NCBI RefSeq assembly: GCF_030732985.1
Contig: NZ_JASHJX010000023.1
Coordinates: 1 to 64,000 of the forward strand
DNA length: 64,000 bases
Source: Nioella sp. MMSF_3534
GTDB taxonomy: Bacteria > Pseudomonadota > Alphaproteobacteria > Rhodobacterales > Rhodobacteraceae
Reading direction: 5' to 3'
Shown: positions 1 through 8,871 of the stretch, in pieces
Layout: every line of letters starts with the position of its first letter
Position numbering within the stretch: position 1 is the stretch's first letter
Notes under the pieces: generated by a model
Seen by the model: only the letters and a program-made list of their open reading frames with translations
The model's database searches: none
Told to the model about the DNA's origin: nothing
Program-made: the position numbers and the translations under genes

Positions 1-280
1 CGGCGGCGGCAGGGGCAGGCGCGGCGGAGGCGTCTTCGCCTTCCTCAAGCAGCACCGCGATGGCCGTGTTGACCTTCACCCCTTCGGTGCCTTCGGCCAC
101 CAGGATCGGGCCCATAACGCCCTCATCCACGGCTTCGAATTCCATCGTGGCCTTGTCGGTTTCGATCTCGGCCAGGATCATGCCGGATTCGATGGTATCG
201 CCTTCCTTGACCAGCCATTTGGCCAGCGTGCCTTCCTCCATGGTCGGCGACAGGGCGGGCATGAGAATTTCAGTTGCCAT
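1..280 (-). CDS. pdhB: Pyruvate dehydrogenase E1 component beta subunit, N-terminal part (truncated by window)
   Basis: The first 93 codons are present; the gene continues past base 1. The visible part is a lipoyl domain (starts [17 protein letters not shown], with the lipoyl-lysine motif ETDKATME near residue 42) followed by the start of an Ala/Pro-rich linker. In alphaproteobacteria an N-terminal lipoyl domain on the E1-beta subunit is typical, and the gene follows pdhA after only 19 bp on the same strand. An E2 subunit (pdhC) also begins with a lipoyl domain, so the identity rests on its position directly after pdhA. It would form the E1 heterotetramer that decarboxylates pyruvate. Confidence 0.85.
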   Translation of the reverse strand, partial: MATEILMPALSPTMEEGTLAKWLVKEGDTIESGMILAEIETDKATMEFEAVDEGVMGPILVAEGTEGVKVNTAIAVLLEEGEDASAAPAPAAA

Positions 281-299
281 ATCGTTTGTCCCCCTCGGA

Positions 300-1325
300 T
301 CAGGCGTTTTCTTGCGGAACTTCAGCCGCGTAGATGTCGGTCCAAAGCTCTTCGAGCGCGGGCTCGGGGCTTTCTTTCGCGAATTCGGCGCTGTCGTTCA
401 CGACGGCCTTGATCTCCTTGTCGATGGCCTTGAGGTCATCTTCGGAGGCATGGCCGCCGGTCAGCAGAAGCTGACGCACATGGTCGATGGCGTCGCGTTC
501 CTCGCGCATCTTCTGCACCTCCTCGCGGGTCCGGTATTTCGCCGGGTCCGACATGGAGTGGCCGCGATAGCGGTAGGTTTTGACTTCGAGAATGTAAGGT
601 CCGTTGCCCGCGCGGCAGTGGGCGACGGCCTTTTCACCGGCGGCTTTCACGGCCAGCACGTCCATGCCGTCGACGGTTTCACCGGGGATGCCGAAGGGCT
701 CGCCCCGCGTGTAGATATCGGCGGTGGAGGTGGAGCGGTTCTGCGCTGTGCCCATGGCGTATTGGTTGTTTTCAATGACGAAAATCACCGGCAGCTTCCA
801 CAGCGAGGCCATGTTGAACGTCTCGTAGACCTGGCCCTGGTTCGCCGCGCCATCGCCGAAATAGGTGAAGGTGACGTTGTCATTGCCCCGGTACTTGTCC
901 GAGAAGGCGAGACCGGCGCCAAGCGGCACCTGCGCGCCGACGATGCCGTGGCCACCATAGAAATGCTTCTCTTTCGAGAACATGTGCATGGAGCCGCCCT
1001 TGCCCTTGGAATAGCCGCCCTCGCGGCCCGTCAGCTCGGCCATCACGCCCTTGGGGTCCATGCCGCAGGCCAGCATATGACCGTGGTCGCGGTAGGAGGT
1101 GATGCGCTTGTCGCCTTCCTTGGTGGCCGCTTCCAGCCCGACGACAACCGCTTCCTGACCGATATAGAGGTGGCAGAAACCGCCGATCAGGCCCATGCCG
1201 TATAGCTGGCCGGCCTTTTCCTCGAATCTGCGGATCAGCAACATCTCGCGGTAATATTCCAGCAGTTCTTCAGGCGAAACGTTTGGTTTTGCGGCAGATT
1301 TCGCTGTGCTCTTGCGCGCGGCCAT
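300..1325 (-). CDS. pdhA: Pyruvate dehydrogenase E1 component alpha subunit
   Basis: 341 aa, the usual length. It catalyses TPP-dependent decarboxylation of pyruvate and reductive acetylation of the E2 lipoyl group in the cytoplasm. Visible: the TPP-binding motif [17 protein letters not shown] running to ENNQYAM, and the loop [15 protein letters not shown]. The N-terminus has a short Lys/Ala-rich tail. The start at 1325 has a strong GGAGGGG ribosome site. It sits between ftsB (upstream, same strand) and pdhB, the usual alphaproteobacterial order. An 18-bp near-palindrome lies 28 bp upstream of the start and may be an operator. Confidence 0.96.
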   Translation of the reverse strand: MAARKSTAKSAAKPNVSPEELLEYYREMLLIRRFEEKAGQLYGMGLIGGFCHLYIGQEAVVVGLEAATKEGDKRITSYRDHGHMLACGMDPKGVMAELTGREGGYSKGKGGSMHMFSKEKHFYGGHGIVGAQVPLGAGLAFSDKYRGNDNVTFTYFGDGAANQGQVYETFNMASLWKLPVIFVIENNQYAMGTAQNRSTSTADIYTRGEPFGIPGETVDGMDVLAVKAAGEKAVAHCRAGNGPYILEVKTYRYRGHSMSDPAKYRTREEVQKMREERDAIDHVRQLLLTGGHASEDDLKAIDKEIKAVVNDSAEFAKESPEPALEELWTDIYAAEVPQENA

Positions 1326-1352
1326 GCCAGCCCCTCCTCTCGGTCAATAGAA

Positions 1353-1370
1353 TAGTTTAACGTTGAACTA
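1353..1370. promoter_or_regulatory. Palindromic operator candidate upstream of pdhA
   Basis: TAGTTTAACGTTGAACTA is an inverted repeat with one mismatched pair, centred on AACGTT, 28-45 bp before the pdhA start. On the coding strand it is followed by ACTATTCTATTGACC, so it probably overlaps the promoter. It differs from the TGTTARCGYTAACA sites near the glycolytic genes. The binding protein is unknown. Confidence 0.4.
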
Positions 1371-1466
1371 TCTTCTAGCAGAGGTGTCCGCAAAAATCAC
1401 GCATTGATTTTCCCATGCGTCAGCTTGCGCGGGAAACCCCGGTATGCGTTTGGATCATGGGATGGA

Positions 1467-1760
1467 TCAGGGCAGGACGATCTCGTCGGGGCGCATATAG
1501 CCAAGCCGCTGGCGGGCCTGCTGGTCCAGAAGGTCGAGGTCAAGGTAATCGTCCGACAGGCGTTCGGTCAGCAGGGCCATTTCGGCGGTCTCGGCCCGCA
1601 GTTCGTCCAGTTCGGCCTGATAGACATCGCGTTCGGCCTCGATCTGGATGCGGCGGAACAGCCCGTAATCCCCCTGCACGGCGGCAAAGGTGAAATAGGC
1701 CCCGATGAACAGGAGCCCCATGGGCAGGATAAGCCCTGAAAACGAGCGTCTTTTCTGCAT
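1467..1760 (-). CDS. ftsB: Septum formation initiator (FtsB/DivIC) family protein
   Basis: 97 aa. One N-terminal transmembrane helix (about residues 9-27) is followed by a Leu/Glu-rich coiled coil (about 38-75), the layout of FtsB-type divisome proteins that bridge FtsL/FtsQ in the inner membrane. It lies 141 bp upstream of pdhA on the same strand, a placement common in alphaproteobacteria. The family is short and divergent, so the call rests on topology and context rather than on motifs. Confidence 0.8.
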   Translation of the reverse strand: MQKRRSFSGLILPMGLLFIGAYFTFAAVQGDYGLFRRIQIEAERDVYQAELDELRAETAEMALLTERLSDDYLDLDLLDQQARQRLGYMRPDEIVLP

Positions 1761-1911
1761 TTAACTCTGCCGTGCCTCACGCTCCACCCGTCATTTCGCG
1801 GGCGGTTGCAGGGGCAGACTCGCATATCGCGGCGCAAAAGGGAATCCCCTGATTCGCAGAGCCCGACGTTGCGTCATTTCGGCAGGGTGGTTGAACCTGA
1901 CAATCATCTTC

Positions 1912-1926
1912 TTAGATTCATTCTAA
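1912..1926 (+). promoter_or_regulatory. Irr-box (ICE-like) candidate upstream of bfr
   Basis: TTAGATTCATTCTAA matches the rhizobial/rhodobacterial Irr box pattern TTAGAA-N3-TTCTAA at 11 of 12 defined positions. It lies 29 bp before the bacterioferritin start. Irr is the haem-responsive Fur-family iron regulator of alphaproteobacteria, and iron storage genes are among its known targets. The consensus is recalled, not computed. Confidence 0.6.
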
Positions 1927-1955
1927 ATCGAAAACGAATGTGAAAGGACAGTCCC

Positions 1956-2444
1956 ATGCCCCGCAACGCCACCAGCCTTCCCGCCCTGCAGAAAGCCCTG
2001 TCGATGGAACTGGCCGCGTCCCAGCAATACCTGCTGCATGCCCATGTGCTGGAGGATTGGGGGCTTGGCAAACTGGCTGCCACGATGCGCGAGGAGATGC
2101 AGGAAGAGCTTGGCCATGCGGGCCAGTTCATCGACCGGATTCTGTTTCTGGGCGGTAACCCCGAGATGGTGCCCGCGAAAACGCCGGTGCGAGCGAATAG
2201 CCTGAAAGAGATGTTCGAGATCGACCGCGCCGATGAGGCCGAGGCGATCGAAGTCTATTCCGCTGCCGCTGCCGAGGCGAGCGCCGCTAATGATATCGGC
2301 AGCCGGGTGCTGTTTGAAACGATTGCGCTGGACGAGGAGGGCCATTGGGGCTGGCTCGACCAGCAGCTTGACCTGTTGGAGCGGCTTGGCGAACCGGTGT
2401 TCATGCAGACCTATCTGGGGTCCGCCCCCGCCGCTGAAGCGTAA
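1956..2444 (+). CDS. bfr: Bacterioferritin
   Basis: 162 aa, four-helix ferritin-like protein that oxidises and stores iron in a 24-mer cage. All ferroxidase ligands expected for bacterioferritin are visible at canonical numbering: E18, E51, H54, E94, E127, H130, and Y25. The haem-ligand position 52, Met in E. coli Bfr, is Leu here, so haem may be absent or bound otherwise. The ribosome site GAAAGGA precedes the ATG. It is a single-gene unit convergent with fda, with a shared hairpin terminator between them and an Irr-like box in front. Confidence 0.92.
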   Translation: MPRNATSLPALQKALSMELAASQQYLLHAHVLEDWGLGKLAATMREEMQEELGHAGQFIDRILFLGGNPEMVPAKTPVRANSLKEMFEIDRADEAEAIEVYSAAAAEASAANDIGSRVLFETIALDEEGHWGWLDQQLDLLERLGEPVFMQTYLGSAPAAEA

Positions 2445-2447
2445 CAA

Positions 2448-2482
2448 AAACCCCCTCCCCGGACCGAGCGGGGAGGGGGTTT
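2448..2482. terminator. Bidirectional hairpin terminator between bfr and fda
   Basis: A 14-bp perfect stem (AAACCCCCTCCCCG at 2448-2461 pairing with 2469-2482) with a 7-base loop, A/T runs on both sides, between the stops of two convergent genes. Confidence 0.85.
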
Positions 2483-2505
2483 CCTGATGAACGGGCCTGC
2501 GCGGA

Positions 2506-3399
2506 TCAGCCCGCGACAGACGCATCCCGGATCGACTGAATGGAGGCGTCCAGCACGGCGTTGAACTGCTCATCCGTCTGCTGTGCCGAGAGACCCTCGG
2601 TCAGGGCGCGGCTGAAGCTGGCGATCATGCCGGTTTGGCGCGACAGGCGAGCATTGGCTTCCTCGCGGTTGTACCCGCCCGACAGCGCCACGACCTTCAG
2701 AACGCGCGGGTGATCGACCAGCGGTTTGTAGAGGTTGTCGACCTCGGGCAGGGTCAGTTTCAGCATCACCATCTGGTCATCCGCCAGCGCATCGAGATGG
2801 GCGAGGATCACGTCGCGCAGCATCTCTTCGGCTTCCGCCTTGTCGGCGATGGTGATGGTCACCTCGGGTTCGATGATCGGCACCAGCCCCTTGGCGAGGA
2901 TCTGCTTGCCCACCTCGAACTGCTGCTCCACCACGGATTTGATGCCCGCCGGGTTCGCTGCCGAAATGACAGACCGCATCTTGGTGCCATAGACGCCATT
3001 GGCCACGGCCCGGTCCAGCAGCGCGTCGAGATCGGGCATCGGCTTCATCACCTGGCAGCCGTTTTCCTCTGCCGCCAGACCCTTGTCGACCTTGAGGAAG
3101 GGCACCACGCCGCAGTCTTCCCAAAGGAACTGGGCCGAGGGCTTGCCGCCGATCTGCCGGTCCATGGTCATCTCGAACAGGATCGCGCCGACCACCCTGT
3201 CGCCGTTGAAGGCGGGCGATTGCACGATCCGGGCGCGCATGGCGTGAACCAGATCGAACATTTCGGTGTCGTTGCTGTAGGCGTCCTCGCCAACCCCGTA
3301 AAGCCGCAGCGCCTTGGGCGTGGAGCCGCCCGATTGGTCGAGCGCGGCGATAAAGCCCTGTCCGTTGCGGATAAGGTCGGTCTGGTCCTGGTTCGGCAT
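2506..3399 (-). CDS. fda: Class I fructose-bisphosphate aldolase
   Basis: 297 aa. It cleaves fructose 1,6-bisphosphate to the triose phosphates using a Schiff-base lysine. The sequence closely follows the short bacterial class I type of Staphylococcus (FdaB): [19 protein letters not shown]-like N-terminus, FLKVDKGLA near 101, IIEPEV near 175, Schiff-base candidate K214 in MLKLTLPE, and [11 protein letters not shown]. It is a single gene on the minus strand. A LacI-type palindrome lies 86 bp upstream, similar to those at the two gap genes, suggesting joint control of glycolytic flux. Confidence 0.95.
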   Translation of the reverse strand: MPNQDQTDLIRNGQGFIAALDQSGGSTPKALRLYGVGEDAYSNDTEMFDLVHAMRARIVQSPAFNGDRVVGAILFEMTMDRQIGGKPSAQFLWEDCGVVPFLKVDKGLAAEENGCQVMKPMPDLDALLDRAVANGVYGTKMRSVISAANPAGIKSVVEQQFEVGKQILAKGLVPIIEPEVTITIADKAEAEEMLRDVILAHLDALADDQMVMLKLTLPEVDNLYKPLVDHPRVLKVVALSGGYNREEANARLSRQTGMIASFSRALTEGLSAQQTDEQFNAVLDASIQSIRDASVAG

Positions 3400-3484
3400 G
3401 GGAAAATCCTTGGCAATCTGTCAAAGCCCGGGCCCGGGCGTCTTTCCGCCCGGTGATAGGACAGGCCCGGCGCGGCTTCAATTC

Positions 3485-3498
3485 TGGTTACGCTAACA
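3485..3498. promoter_or_regulatory. LacI-type operator candidate upstream of fda
   Basis: TGGTTACGCTAACA matches 12 of 14 positions of the palindrome TGTTAACGCTAACA found upstream of gap1. The central CG step is typical of LacI-family operators. Confidence 0.5.
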
Positions 3499-3529
3499 GG
3501 GGGCGATGACCGCCCCCTGCATTCCGGTT

Positions 3530-5164
3530 TCACTCACTGGCGGGGCTGGCAAACCAGACCGTGTTGGCCCGGTCGTGGATGGCAGCCAGCGTTTCGGCCC
3601 ATTGGGTCGCGTCGGCGTCGGGCATCCGGTCGCCCATGGCTTCCAGTTCGTCGACGATCAGCGCCGCGCCGGCATCACCGGAGGCCAGAGCCAGCAGCGC
3701 GTAGAAATAGGCATCGGAATAGCGCCGGGGGGCGCCGAGGCCCGACAGCGCCGCTTGTGCCATCTGCCGCAGCTCGCGCCCGGTCTCATCGCCTGCGAGG
3801 TTCAGGTCGCCGCCGTCTTCCTCCTGCAGTTCCAGCACGTCGAGCAGGGGCATCGCGGCTTCCAGCCGGTCGAGATGGGCGAAGGCCAGCCGGTCGCCCT
3901 GGGCGGCAGCGCCGCGGGCAATCTGGTAGGCGAAGCCGGGGTCAAGCGCGTCGAGCGTGCCAAGCGCCATATCCAGCGCGTCCGGGTTTCCGGTTTCCAG
4001 CAGCGGGGTCAGCAGTTCCATCGCAAGGCCCGGATCACGCGGTGCGCCGATACCGGTCAGGAAGGCATGGGCGTAGCGCATCAGGTCCGCGTCGCCAAAT
4101 TCCACGTCGCCGCCGTCGATCCAGGTCTGAATCTCTGCGGCCTCATCGGCGGTGATACGGCTGTCGGGCCGATCCGCGTCGGTGAACAGCATCGGCGAGA
4201 GGGCGGCAACGAAAGGCCCGAATTCATCGAGCAGGTCCTCATTGAGGCGCACCGGGGCCTCGGGCGCGAATTCCAGACGCAAGGTACCGGGGTTCGCGGC
4301 AAAACGGGCGAAGGTGGCGGCGCTGGCCTCGATAAAGGCAAAGGCGGCCTCGTCCTCGGGGCTGTTGAGAGGCGCGGGCTGCGGCGTGGGTGCGGGGCTT
4401 TCCTCATCGCCTTTGCCATCGCTCGGGGCCTCGGGTGTCGGAGCCGGGGCAGGGGCCTGATCCGGGTCCACATAGCGGGGCAGCAGCTCATCCACCAGCT
4501 GCGGGACAATGACCTCTGGCAGCAGCATCATCGGCGGAATCTCGGGTGAGATGATCGACCAATAGCCCTGATCCGTCACCTCGATTTCGGCATAGGCCAG
4601 ATCGGCCACAGGCTCTTCCCGGTCGAAATTCACCGCGAAATAGCTGAATTCCGCATGGGCGCGCAGTTCTGCCAGCCCGGCGGTGTCAGCCAGAATGTCG
4701 AGGGTCAGGCCGGAACTGGCATAGTCATATTCCAGCCGGATCTGCCCCCGATCCAGCACCATTTCGGTGATGCCGATCTCGGCCAGGTCGCCACGGTCCC
4801 GTTCGCTCAGGCAGCCATCGCCCAACTCGAAGCCAAGGACGTCGATATCCAGCGCCCCGTAGGCGATCTGGTCCAGCGGCGCGGTGGTGATCACGGCGCG
4901 ATCGAGCGTGATCGTGCAGTCGGGCTCTTCATAGGGAGACACTTCAAGCCCGGTCAGGATCATGCGGCCATCCAGCGGGCGGATATCCATATGCGCATAG
5001 GTCACCTCGGCCACGCCGCGCAGCGCATTGATCACGATCTGGCCGCCCATGTTTGCCAGCCGGTCGACCGTCAGCAGGTCCAGCAGGGTGACAGGCTCGG
5101 CGCGGGCGGGGACGGTCAGCAGGGGGACTAGGGCGGTGGCGGAAAGCAGGAAACGGCGGATCAT
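3530..5164 (-). CDS. Exported protein of unknown function with Sel1-like C-terminal repeats
   Basis: 544 aa. A Sec signal peptide is clear (residues 1-22, cleavage after ARA). The first half is beta-rich and acidic, followed by a Pro/Ala-rich linker around 232-270 and an alpha-helical half. Two segments there (AFLTGIGAPRDPGLAMELL and AALSGLGAPRRYSDAYFYAL) look like Sel1/TPR-like repeats. It is probably periplasmic. I do not recognise the family. It stands alone between fda and the DUF1045 gene, which are on the same strand but separated by gaps of 105-130 bp. Confidence 0.75.
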   Translation of the reverse strand: MIRRFLLSATALVPLLTVPARAEPVTLLDLLTVDRLANMGGQIVINALRGVAEVTYAHMDIRPLDGRMILTGLEVSPYEEPDCTITLDRAVITTAPLDQIAYGALDIDVLGFELGDGCLSERDRGDLAEIGITEMVLDRGQIRLEYDYASSGLTLDILADTAGLAELRAHAEFSYFAVNFDREEPVADLAYAEIEVTDQGYWSIISPEIPPMMLLPEVIVPQLVDELLPRYVDPDQAPAPAPTPEAPSDGKGDEESPAPTPQPAPLNSPEDEAAFAFIEASAATFARFAANPGTLRLEFAPEAPVRLNEDLLDEFGPFVAALSPMLFTDADRPDSRITADEAAEIQTWIDGGDVEFGDADLMRYAHAFLTGIGAPRDPGLAMELLTPLLETGNPDALDMALGTLDALDPGFAYQIARGAAAQGDRLAFAHLDRLEAAMPLLDVLELQEEDGGDLNLAGDETGRELRQMAQAALSGLGAPRRYSDAYFYALLALASGDAGAALIVDELEAMGDRMPDADATQWAETLAAIHDRANTVWFASPASE

Positions 5165-5269
5165 GGCAATATCTCCGGTCGGAAATGAAAGGGACTGGTG
5201 CAGACAGGAAACCCCAAATGGCCCGTATCTTGCAACCGGTTTGGGTGATTCCCCGGGGCTCTCGATGCT

Positions 5270-5953
5270 CTACCCCGAGAGGCCATAGCGCTGAATCACG
5301 TGGAACCTGCCTTGCGCGTCTTCCCCCACAAGGGCGAGATCATCAATCCGGTAGGGTTGCGGCAAAACCGGCGTGAACAAATTGCGAAGACGTTCGGCCA
5401 CCCTGTCGGCGTCCTGGCCAAGCCGCCCCGTCAGTGTCATGTGAAAGCGGAACTCTTCCATCACGTAAGGGTAGCCCCATTGGACGAGGTTGGCCTCTTG
5501 CCGGGCAGAGAGACCCGATTTGCGACGCCGGTCCAGCTCGGACTGTGAAGGGGTGGCGCGGAACCTGTCGAGCCGCCTCACGGTTTCCGCCGCCAGATGT
5601 GCAAGCGCCTCCGCAGGGAATGCTGGCACCACCGCGACGAACCCGCCAAGGCGGCGCAGGGTCAGGGCCGGAATCTCGACCGGTGCAAGGCCGGCGCACA
5701 GCGCCGCCGCGGCATCGCGCAGCGCCGGTTCGGTCATGCCGTCTGCCAGCCGGAAGGGCGGTTTCACCGTGCCGTGAAAGCCGTATTTGCGGGGCGTTGC
5801 GGTCATCTCTGCCACCGGGCGGGGCAGGCCCTCGACCGTCGGGGGGGCGAGCGTACATCCCGCCACGCTGTCCCATCCCAGCCACGCGGCCCCCGTGGCG
5901 TAGAAGGCACCATTGGGCACGGCATAGATCCCGTAGCGGCGATAGGCGGTCAT
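5270..5953 (-). CDS. DUF1045 family protein (2H phosphoesterase-like, phosphonate-operon type)
   Basis: 227 aa. Two histidine motifs spaced as in 2H phosphoesterases are visible: HGTVKPP (about residue 60) and HMTLTG (about residue 172). Members of this family often accompany phosphonate (phn) operons and are annotated as putative phosphonate metabolism proteins, but no phn gene is nearby here. The substrate is therefore unknown; cyclic phosphodiesters are the usual expectation for the fold. It is monocistronic by position. Confidence 0.8.
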   Translation of the reverse strand: MTAYRRYGIYAVPNGAFYATGAAWLGWDSVAGCTLAPPTVEGLPRPVAEMTATPRKYGFHGTVKPPFRLADGMTEPALRDAAAALCAGLAPVEIPALTLRRLGGFVAVVPAFPAEALAHLAAETVRRLDRFRATPSQSELDRRRKSGLSARQEANLVQWGYPYVMEEFRFHMTLTGRLGQDADRVAERLRNLFTPVLPQPYRIDDLALVGEDAQGRFHVIQRYGLSG

Positions 5954-6320
5954 GGGCCTTTCCTTTCCAGCGGTGAAGAGGCCCCGTTCAGATGACAGAA
6001 GAGCCGATCCTTGCCAATGCGCGGGCGCGGCAGCTTTGCCGATCCGCCGCTTTTCAGCGGCACAAGGCCCCGCGCCGCAAAAGAGCGTTGAGGGGCGTGA
6101 ACCCCGGGGGCCATCGCTGCCGCTTTGCCCGATACCCGACCTGTCGTCCTGGATGCCGTCATGATGTGCTGTTACCGAGTCGATTTCAGATCATCGTCAC
6201 ATGCCACGGAAACATGACAGGTTTTTCCGGTGTCCGGGCCAGCGGGTGAATTCTGTGCAGCGACAGCCCCCTGCAACCGGCATCCGGCCCGGAGATCCGC
6301 GCCGTCCCCGGCCCAAGCGG
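5954..6320. other. Intergenic stretch without a convincing gene
   Basis: 367 bp between the DUF1045 start and the DMT transporter stop. The short reading frames across it have arginine/proline-rich translations typical of shadow frames in GC-rich DNA. I see no tRNA or strong terminator; it must contain the DUF1045 promoter. Confidence 0.5.
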
Positions 6321-7238
6321 TCAGGGGGCGGTGATGGGCGGCGGTTTGCGCCGTTTGCCCGACAGCGCATTTCCCGCAATCGCCACCAGCAGAACGGCCC
6401 CGCCAAGCAGCGTGTTCAGGCTGGCCGTTTCACCAAGGAACAGCCAGACCCAGAACGGCCCGAGCAGCACCTCGGCCAGCGACAGCAGGGCCAGTTCCGC
6501 GGCAGGCAGGCTGCGCGACCCGAGCGTATAGAGAATCAGCCCCGCCCCGACCTGAAACACCCCCATGCCCATGGAGATCGCGCCATCCTGCGCGCCAATC
6601 GCAATCGGCAGGCCCGAGAATTTGCAGACCGCGAGGGTCACGACGATTGCGAACAGGCCGGACAGAAAGACCGATGGCAACATCTCGCCCGTGCGTCCCC
6701 ATCTGAGGGACACGGTGAACACCGCGAAGCCGAAAGCCGAGCCAAGCGCCGCGAGACTGCCATTCAGCGCGACACTGCCGGACTTGTCGGCGACCATGAT
6801 GGCGATCCCGCCGATGGCAATGGCAATCGCGATCCATGTTGCGATGCGCACGGGTTCTCTCAGCACGATCCATCCCAGCACCGCAGCCATGAAGGGAGCG
6901 GTTGCAAACAGAAGCATCGCATTGGCAACCGAGGTGTGCTGGATCGAATAGATGCCACCGGAAAAGGCCGCGACCAGCGACAGCCCGGCAATCACGGAGG
7001 CAACGCCCATGCGGCGGATCTGGGCAAAGGGGCTTTCGCCCGATCGCAGCCGAATGACCACGTAGAGAAACAGCGTCATGCTGATGGAACGATATAACAG
7101 GATCTGCCAGACGACCGCGTCTTCGATCATGCGGATGCCAAGCCCGACCGTCGACCACAGAACCCCGGCCGCGAACACGAAGAGCACGCCGAACCTGTGG
7201 GCGCCCGCGGCGGAACTGGGGGAGGTCAAAGCTGTCAT
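6321..7238 (-). CDS. DMT-superfamily (EamA) transporter
   Basis: About 305 aa with ten predicted membrane helices in two EamA repeats. The N-terminus FGVLFVFAAGVLWSTVGLG is typical of drug/metabolite exporters. I chose the Met at 7238 because the in-frame extension to 7364 is Arg-rich, lacks membrane character and has no better ribosome site. The substrate cannot be read from the sequence; the basic C-terminus (GKRRKPPP) should face the cytoplasm. It lies downstream of pgk on the same strand but behind a strong inverted repeat. Confidence 0.85.
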   Translation of the reverse strand: MTALTSPSSAAGAHRFGVLFVFAAGVLWSTVGLGIRMIEDAVVWQILLYRSISMTLFLYVVIRLRSGESPFAQIRRMGVASVIAGLSLVAAFSGGIYSIQHTSVANAMLLFATAPFMAAVLGWIVLREPVRIATWIAIAIAIGGIAIMVADKSGSVALNGSLAALGSAFGFAVFTVSLRWGRTGEMLPSVFLSGLFAIVVTLAVCKFSGLPIAIGAQDGAISMGMGVFQVGAGLILYTLGSRSLPAAELALLSLAEVLLGPFWVWLFLGETASLNTLLGGAVLLVAIAGNALSGKRRKPPPITAP

Positions 7239-7368
7239 GTTGCGCCGATCGGAGGTGACTTTTCGCAAGGCTAACTGCTTGACGCGCCCCCGTATGCGCC
7301 GAAAGCGACATGATCCCCGATCCCAAGGCCCGTTTGCGAAGTCTTTTCCCGCTGGCCGCGACACCCCC

Positions 7369-7402
7369 CGTCGCGGTCCGCGTCCTCACGCGAACCGCGA
7401 CG
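7369..7402. terminator. Long inverted repeat downstream of pgk
   Basis: A 9-bp stem (CGTCGCGGT/ACCGCGACG), one mismatch, then a 5-bp stem (CGCGT/ACGCG) with a CCTC loop, about 40 bp after the pgk stop. There is no U-tract, so it may be a terminator aided by Rho or an RNA 3'-end stabiliser. Confidence 0.5.
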
Positions 7403-7442
7403 GTGCCCCGCGATGGCGGGTGGCTGCCTGACGATCGGGCGA

Positions 7443-8621
7443 TCAGCCCTCCAGCGCGGCCACGCCGGGCAGGGTCTTGCCCTCCATCCACTCCAGGAAG
7501 GCCCCGCCCGCGGTCGAGATATAGGTGAAGCGATCCGAAGCCCCCGCCTTGTTCAGCGCCGCGACCGTGTCGCCGCCGCCTGCCACGGAAATAAGCTTGC
7601 CCCCGGCGGTCAGCCGCGCGGCCTCTTCCGCGGCGGCATTGGTGGCGGCATCGAAGGGCTCGATCTCGAAGGCACCAAGCGGGCCGTTCCAAATCAGCGT
7701 CCTGCACTGGCCGAACACCTCTTTCAGCGCCGTGACAGTTGCCGGACCGGCATCGAGGATCATCGCATCCGCCGGGCACTGGTCTACGGGCAAGGTCTCG
7801 CTCGCGGCATTGGCGGCAAACTCCCGGGCCACGACAATATCTACAGGCAGATGTACGGCGCAGCCCGCGGCCTTTGCCTTCTCGAGGATCGCGCGCGCGG
7901 TATCGGCCATCTCATGCTCGGCCAGCGATTTTCCCACGTCGACGCCCTGCGCAGCCAGGAAGGTGTTGGCCATGCCGCCGCCGATCACCAGGTGATCCAC
8001 CTTTTCCACCAGATTGCCCAGAAGATCGAGCTTGGTGGACACTTTGGCCCCGCCGACCACGGCGGCCACCGGGCGCGCGGGCGAACCGAGCGCCTTGTCC
8101 AGCGCCGAAAGCTCCTCGGCCATCAGCCGCCCCGCGCAGGAGGGCAGACGCCGCGCCACACCTTCCGTCGAGGCATGCGCCCGGTGCGCCGCCGAAAACG
8201 CATCGTTGCAGTAGATATCGCCCAGAGAGGCCAGGAAATCCGCCATCATCGGATCGTTCTTCTCCTCCATCGGCGTGAAGCGGGTGTTTTCCACCAGCAC
8301 CACGGTGCCGGCAGGCAGCGCCTCCAGCGTCGCCCGATCCGGGCGTTCGACAAACTCGACCCTCTGTCCCAGCTTCTCCTCCAGCGTGGGCAGCGTGATC
8401 CGCAGGCTCATCTCCGGCACCGGCTGCCCCTTGGGCCGCCCGAAATGCGCCAGCAAAACCGGCGTGCCGCCATGGACGAGAATATCCTTCACCGTCGGCA
8501 CGATCCGCTCGATCCGGGTGGCATCCGTCACCCGGCCATCCTCGACCGGTACGTTGATATCGACGCGGGTCAGTACGATCTTGCCCGCAAGCTCCATGTC
8601 ATCGAGCGTTTTCCAGCCCAT
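7443..8621 (-). CDS. pgk: Phosphoglycerate kinase
   Basis: 392 aa, normal length. It catalyses reversible phosphoryl transfer between 1,3-bisphosphoglycerate and ADP. Visible: the N-domain signature [15 protein letters not shown], the substrate-binding region [10 protein letters not shown], the hinge motif [15 protein letters not shown], and the nucleotide-binding ending [16 protein letters not shown]. The ATG has a strong AGGAGG ribosome site. It follows gap1 on the same strand after a 250-bp spacer holding a composite intergenic repeat; the pair gap-pgk is a common glycolytic cluster. Confidence 0.97.
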   Translation of the reverse strand: MGWKTLDDMELAGKIVLTRVDINVPVEDGRVTDATRIERIVPTVKDILVHGGTPVLLAHFGRPKGQPVPEMSLRITLPTLEEKLGQRVEFVERPDRATLEALPAGTVVLVENTRFTPMEEKNDPMMADFLASLGDIYCNDAFSAAHRAHASTEGVARRLPSCAGRLMAEELSALDKALGSPARPVAAVVGGAKVSTKLDLLGNLVEKVDHLVIGGGMANTFLAAQGVDVGKSLAEHEMADTARAILEKAKAAGCAVHLPVDIVVAREFAANAASETLPVDQCPADAMILDAGPATVTALKEVFGQCRTLIWNGPLGAFEIEPFDAATNAAAEEAARLTAGGKLISVAGGGDTVAALNKAGASDRFTYISTAGGAFLEWMEGKTLPGVAALEG

Positions 8622-8703
8622 GGAATCCTCCTGTCAAATGTTGCGCCGCTCATATCATCCCGAAGGCAAAAGGGCAGCCGCCATCATGCCGCTGCCCCTT
8701 CTT

Positions 8704-8739
8704 CTTGGTCCAAATACTCCCGCCGGAGGCATCTACCCC
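8704..8739 (-). repeat. Short intergenic repeat (second element, copy 1)
   Basis: Read on the minus strand: GCCTCCGGCGGGAGTATTTG followed by GACCAAGA. A second copy lies at 57622-57662. Both sit 49-50 bp beyond the end of a copy of the 85-90 bp repeat, in the same orientation, so the two parts behave as one composite element of about 170 bp. Confidence 0.65.
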
Positions 8740-8788
8740 CTCAACCGGCGCGGAGGGTCATGCCCGCAGACCGCAGCTTACCACGATC

Positions 8789-8871
8789 CCGTGGCAACGC
8801 GGCCCGACGACGGCCCCAAAGGGGCCCGAGGAGGGGCGCTCCCGGATCGACGCCAAAGGCGGCGAAACCCC
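8789..8871 (-). repeat. Dispersed intergenic repeat, copy A
   Basis: About 83 bp, abutting the gap1 stop codon. Conserved ends are GGCGAAACCCC and CCGTGGCAACGCGG (plus-strand reading); inner hairpins vary. Relatives lie at 20293-20375, 32668-32757 and 57484-57572. Confidence 0.75.

Noticed and set aside
60-1205. 381-codon plus-strand frame
   Set aside because: Antisense to pdhB/pdhA; no domain pattern.
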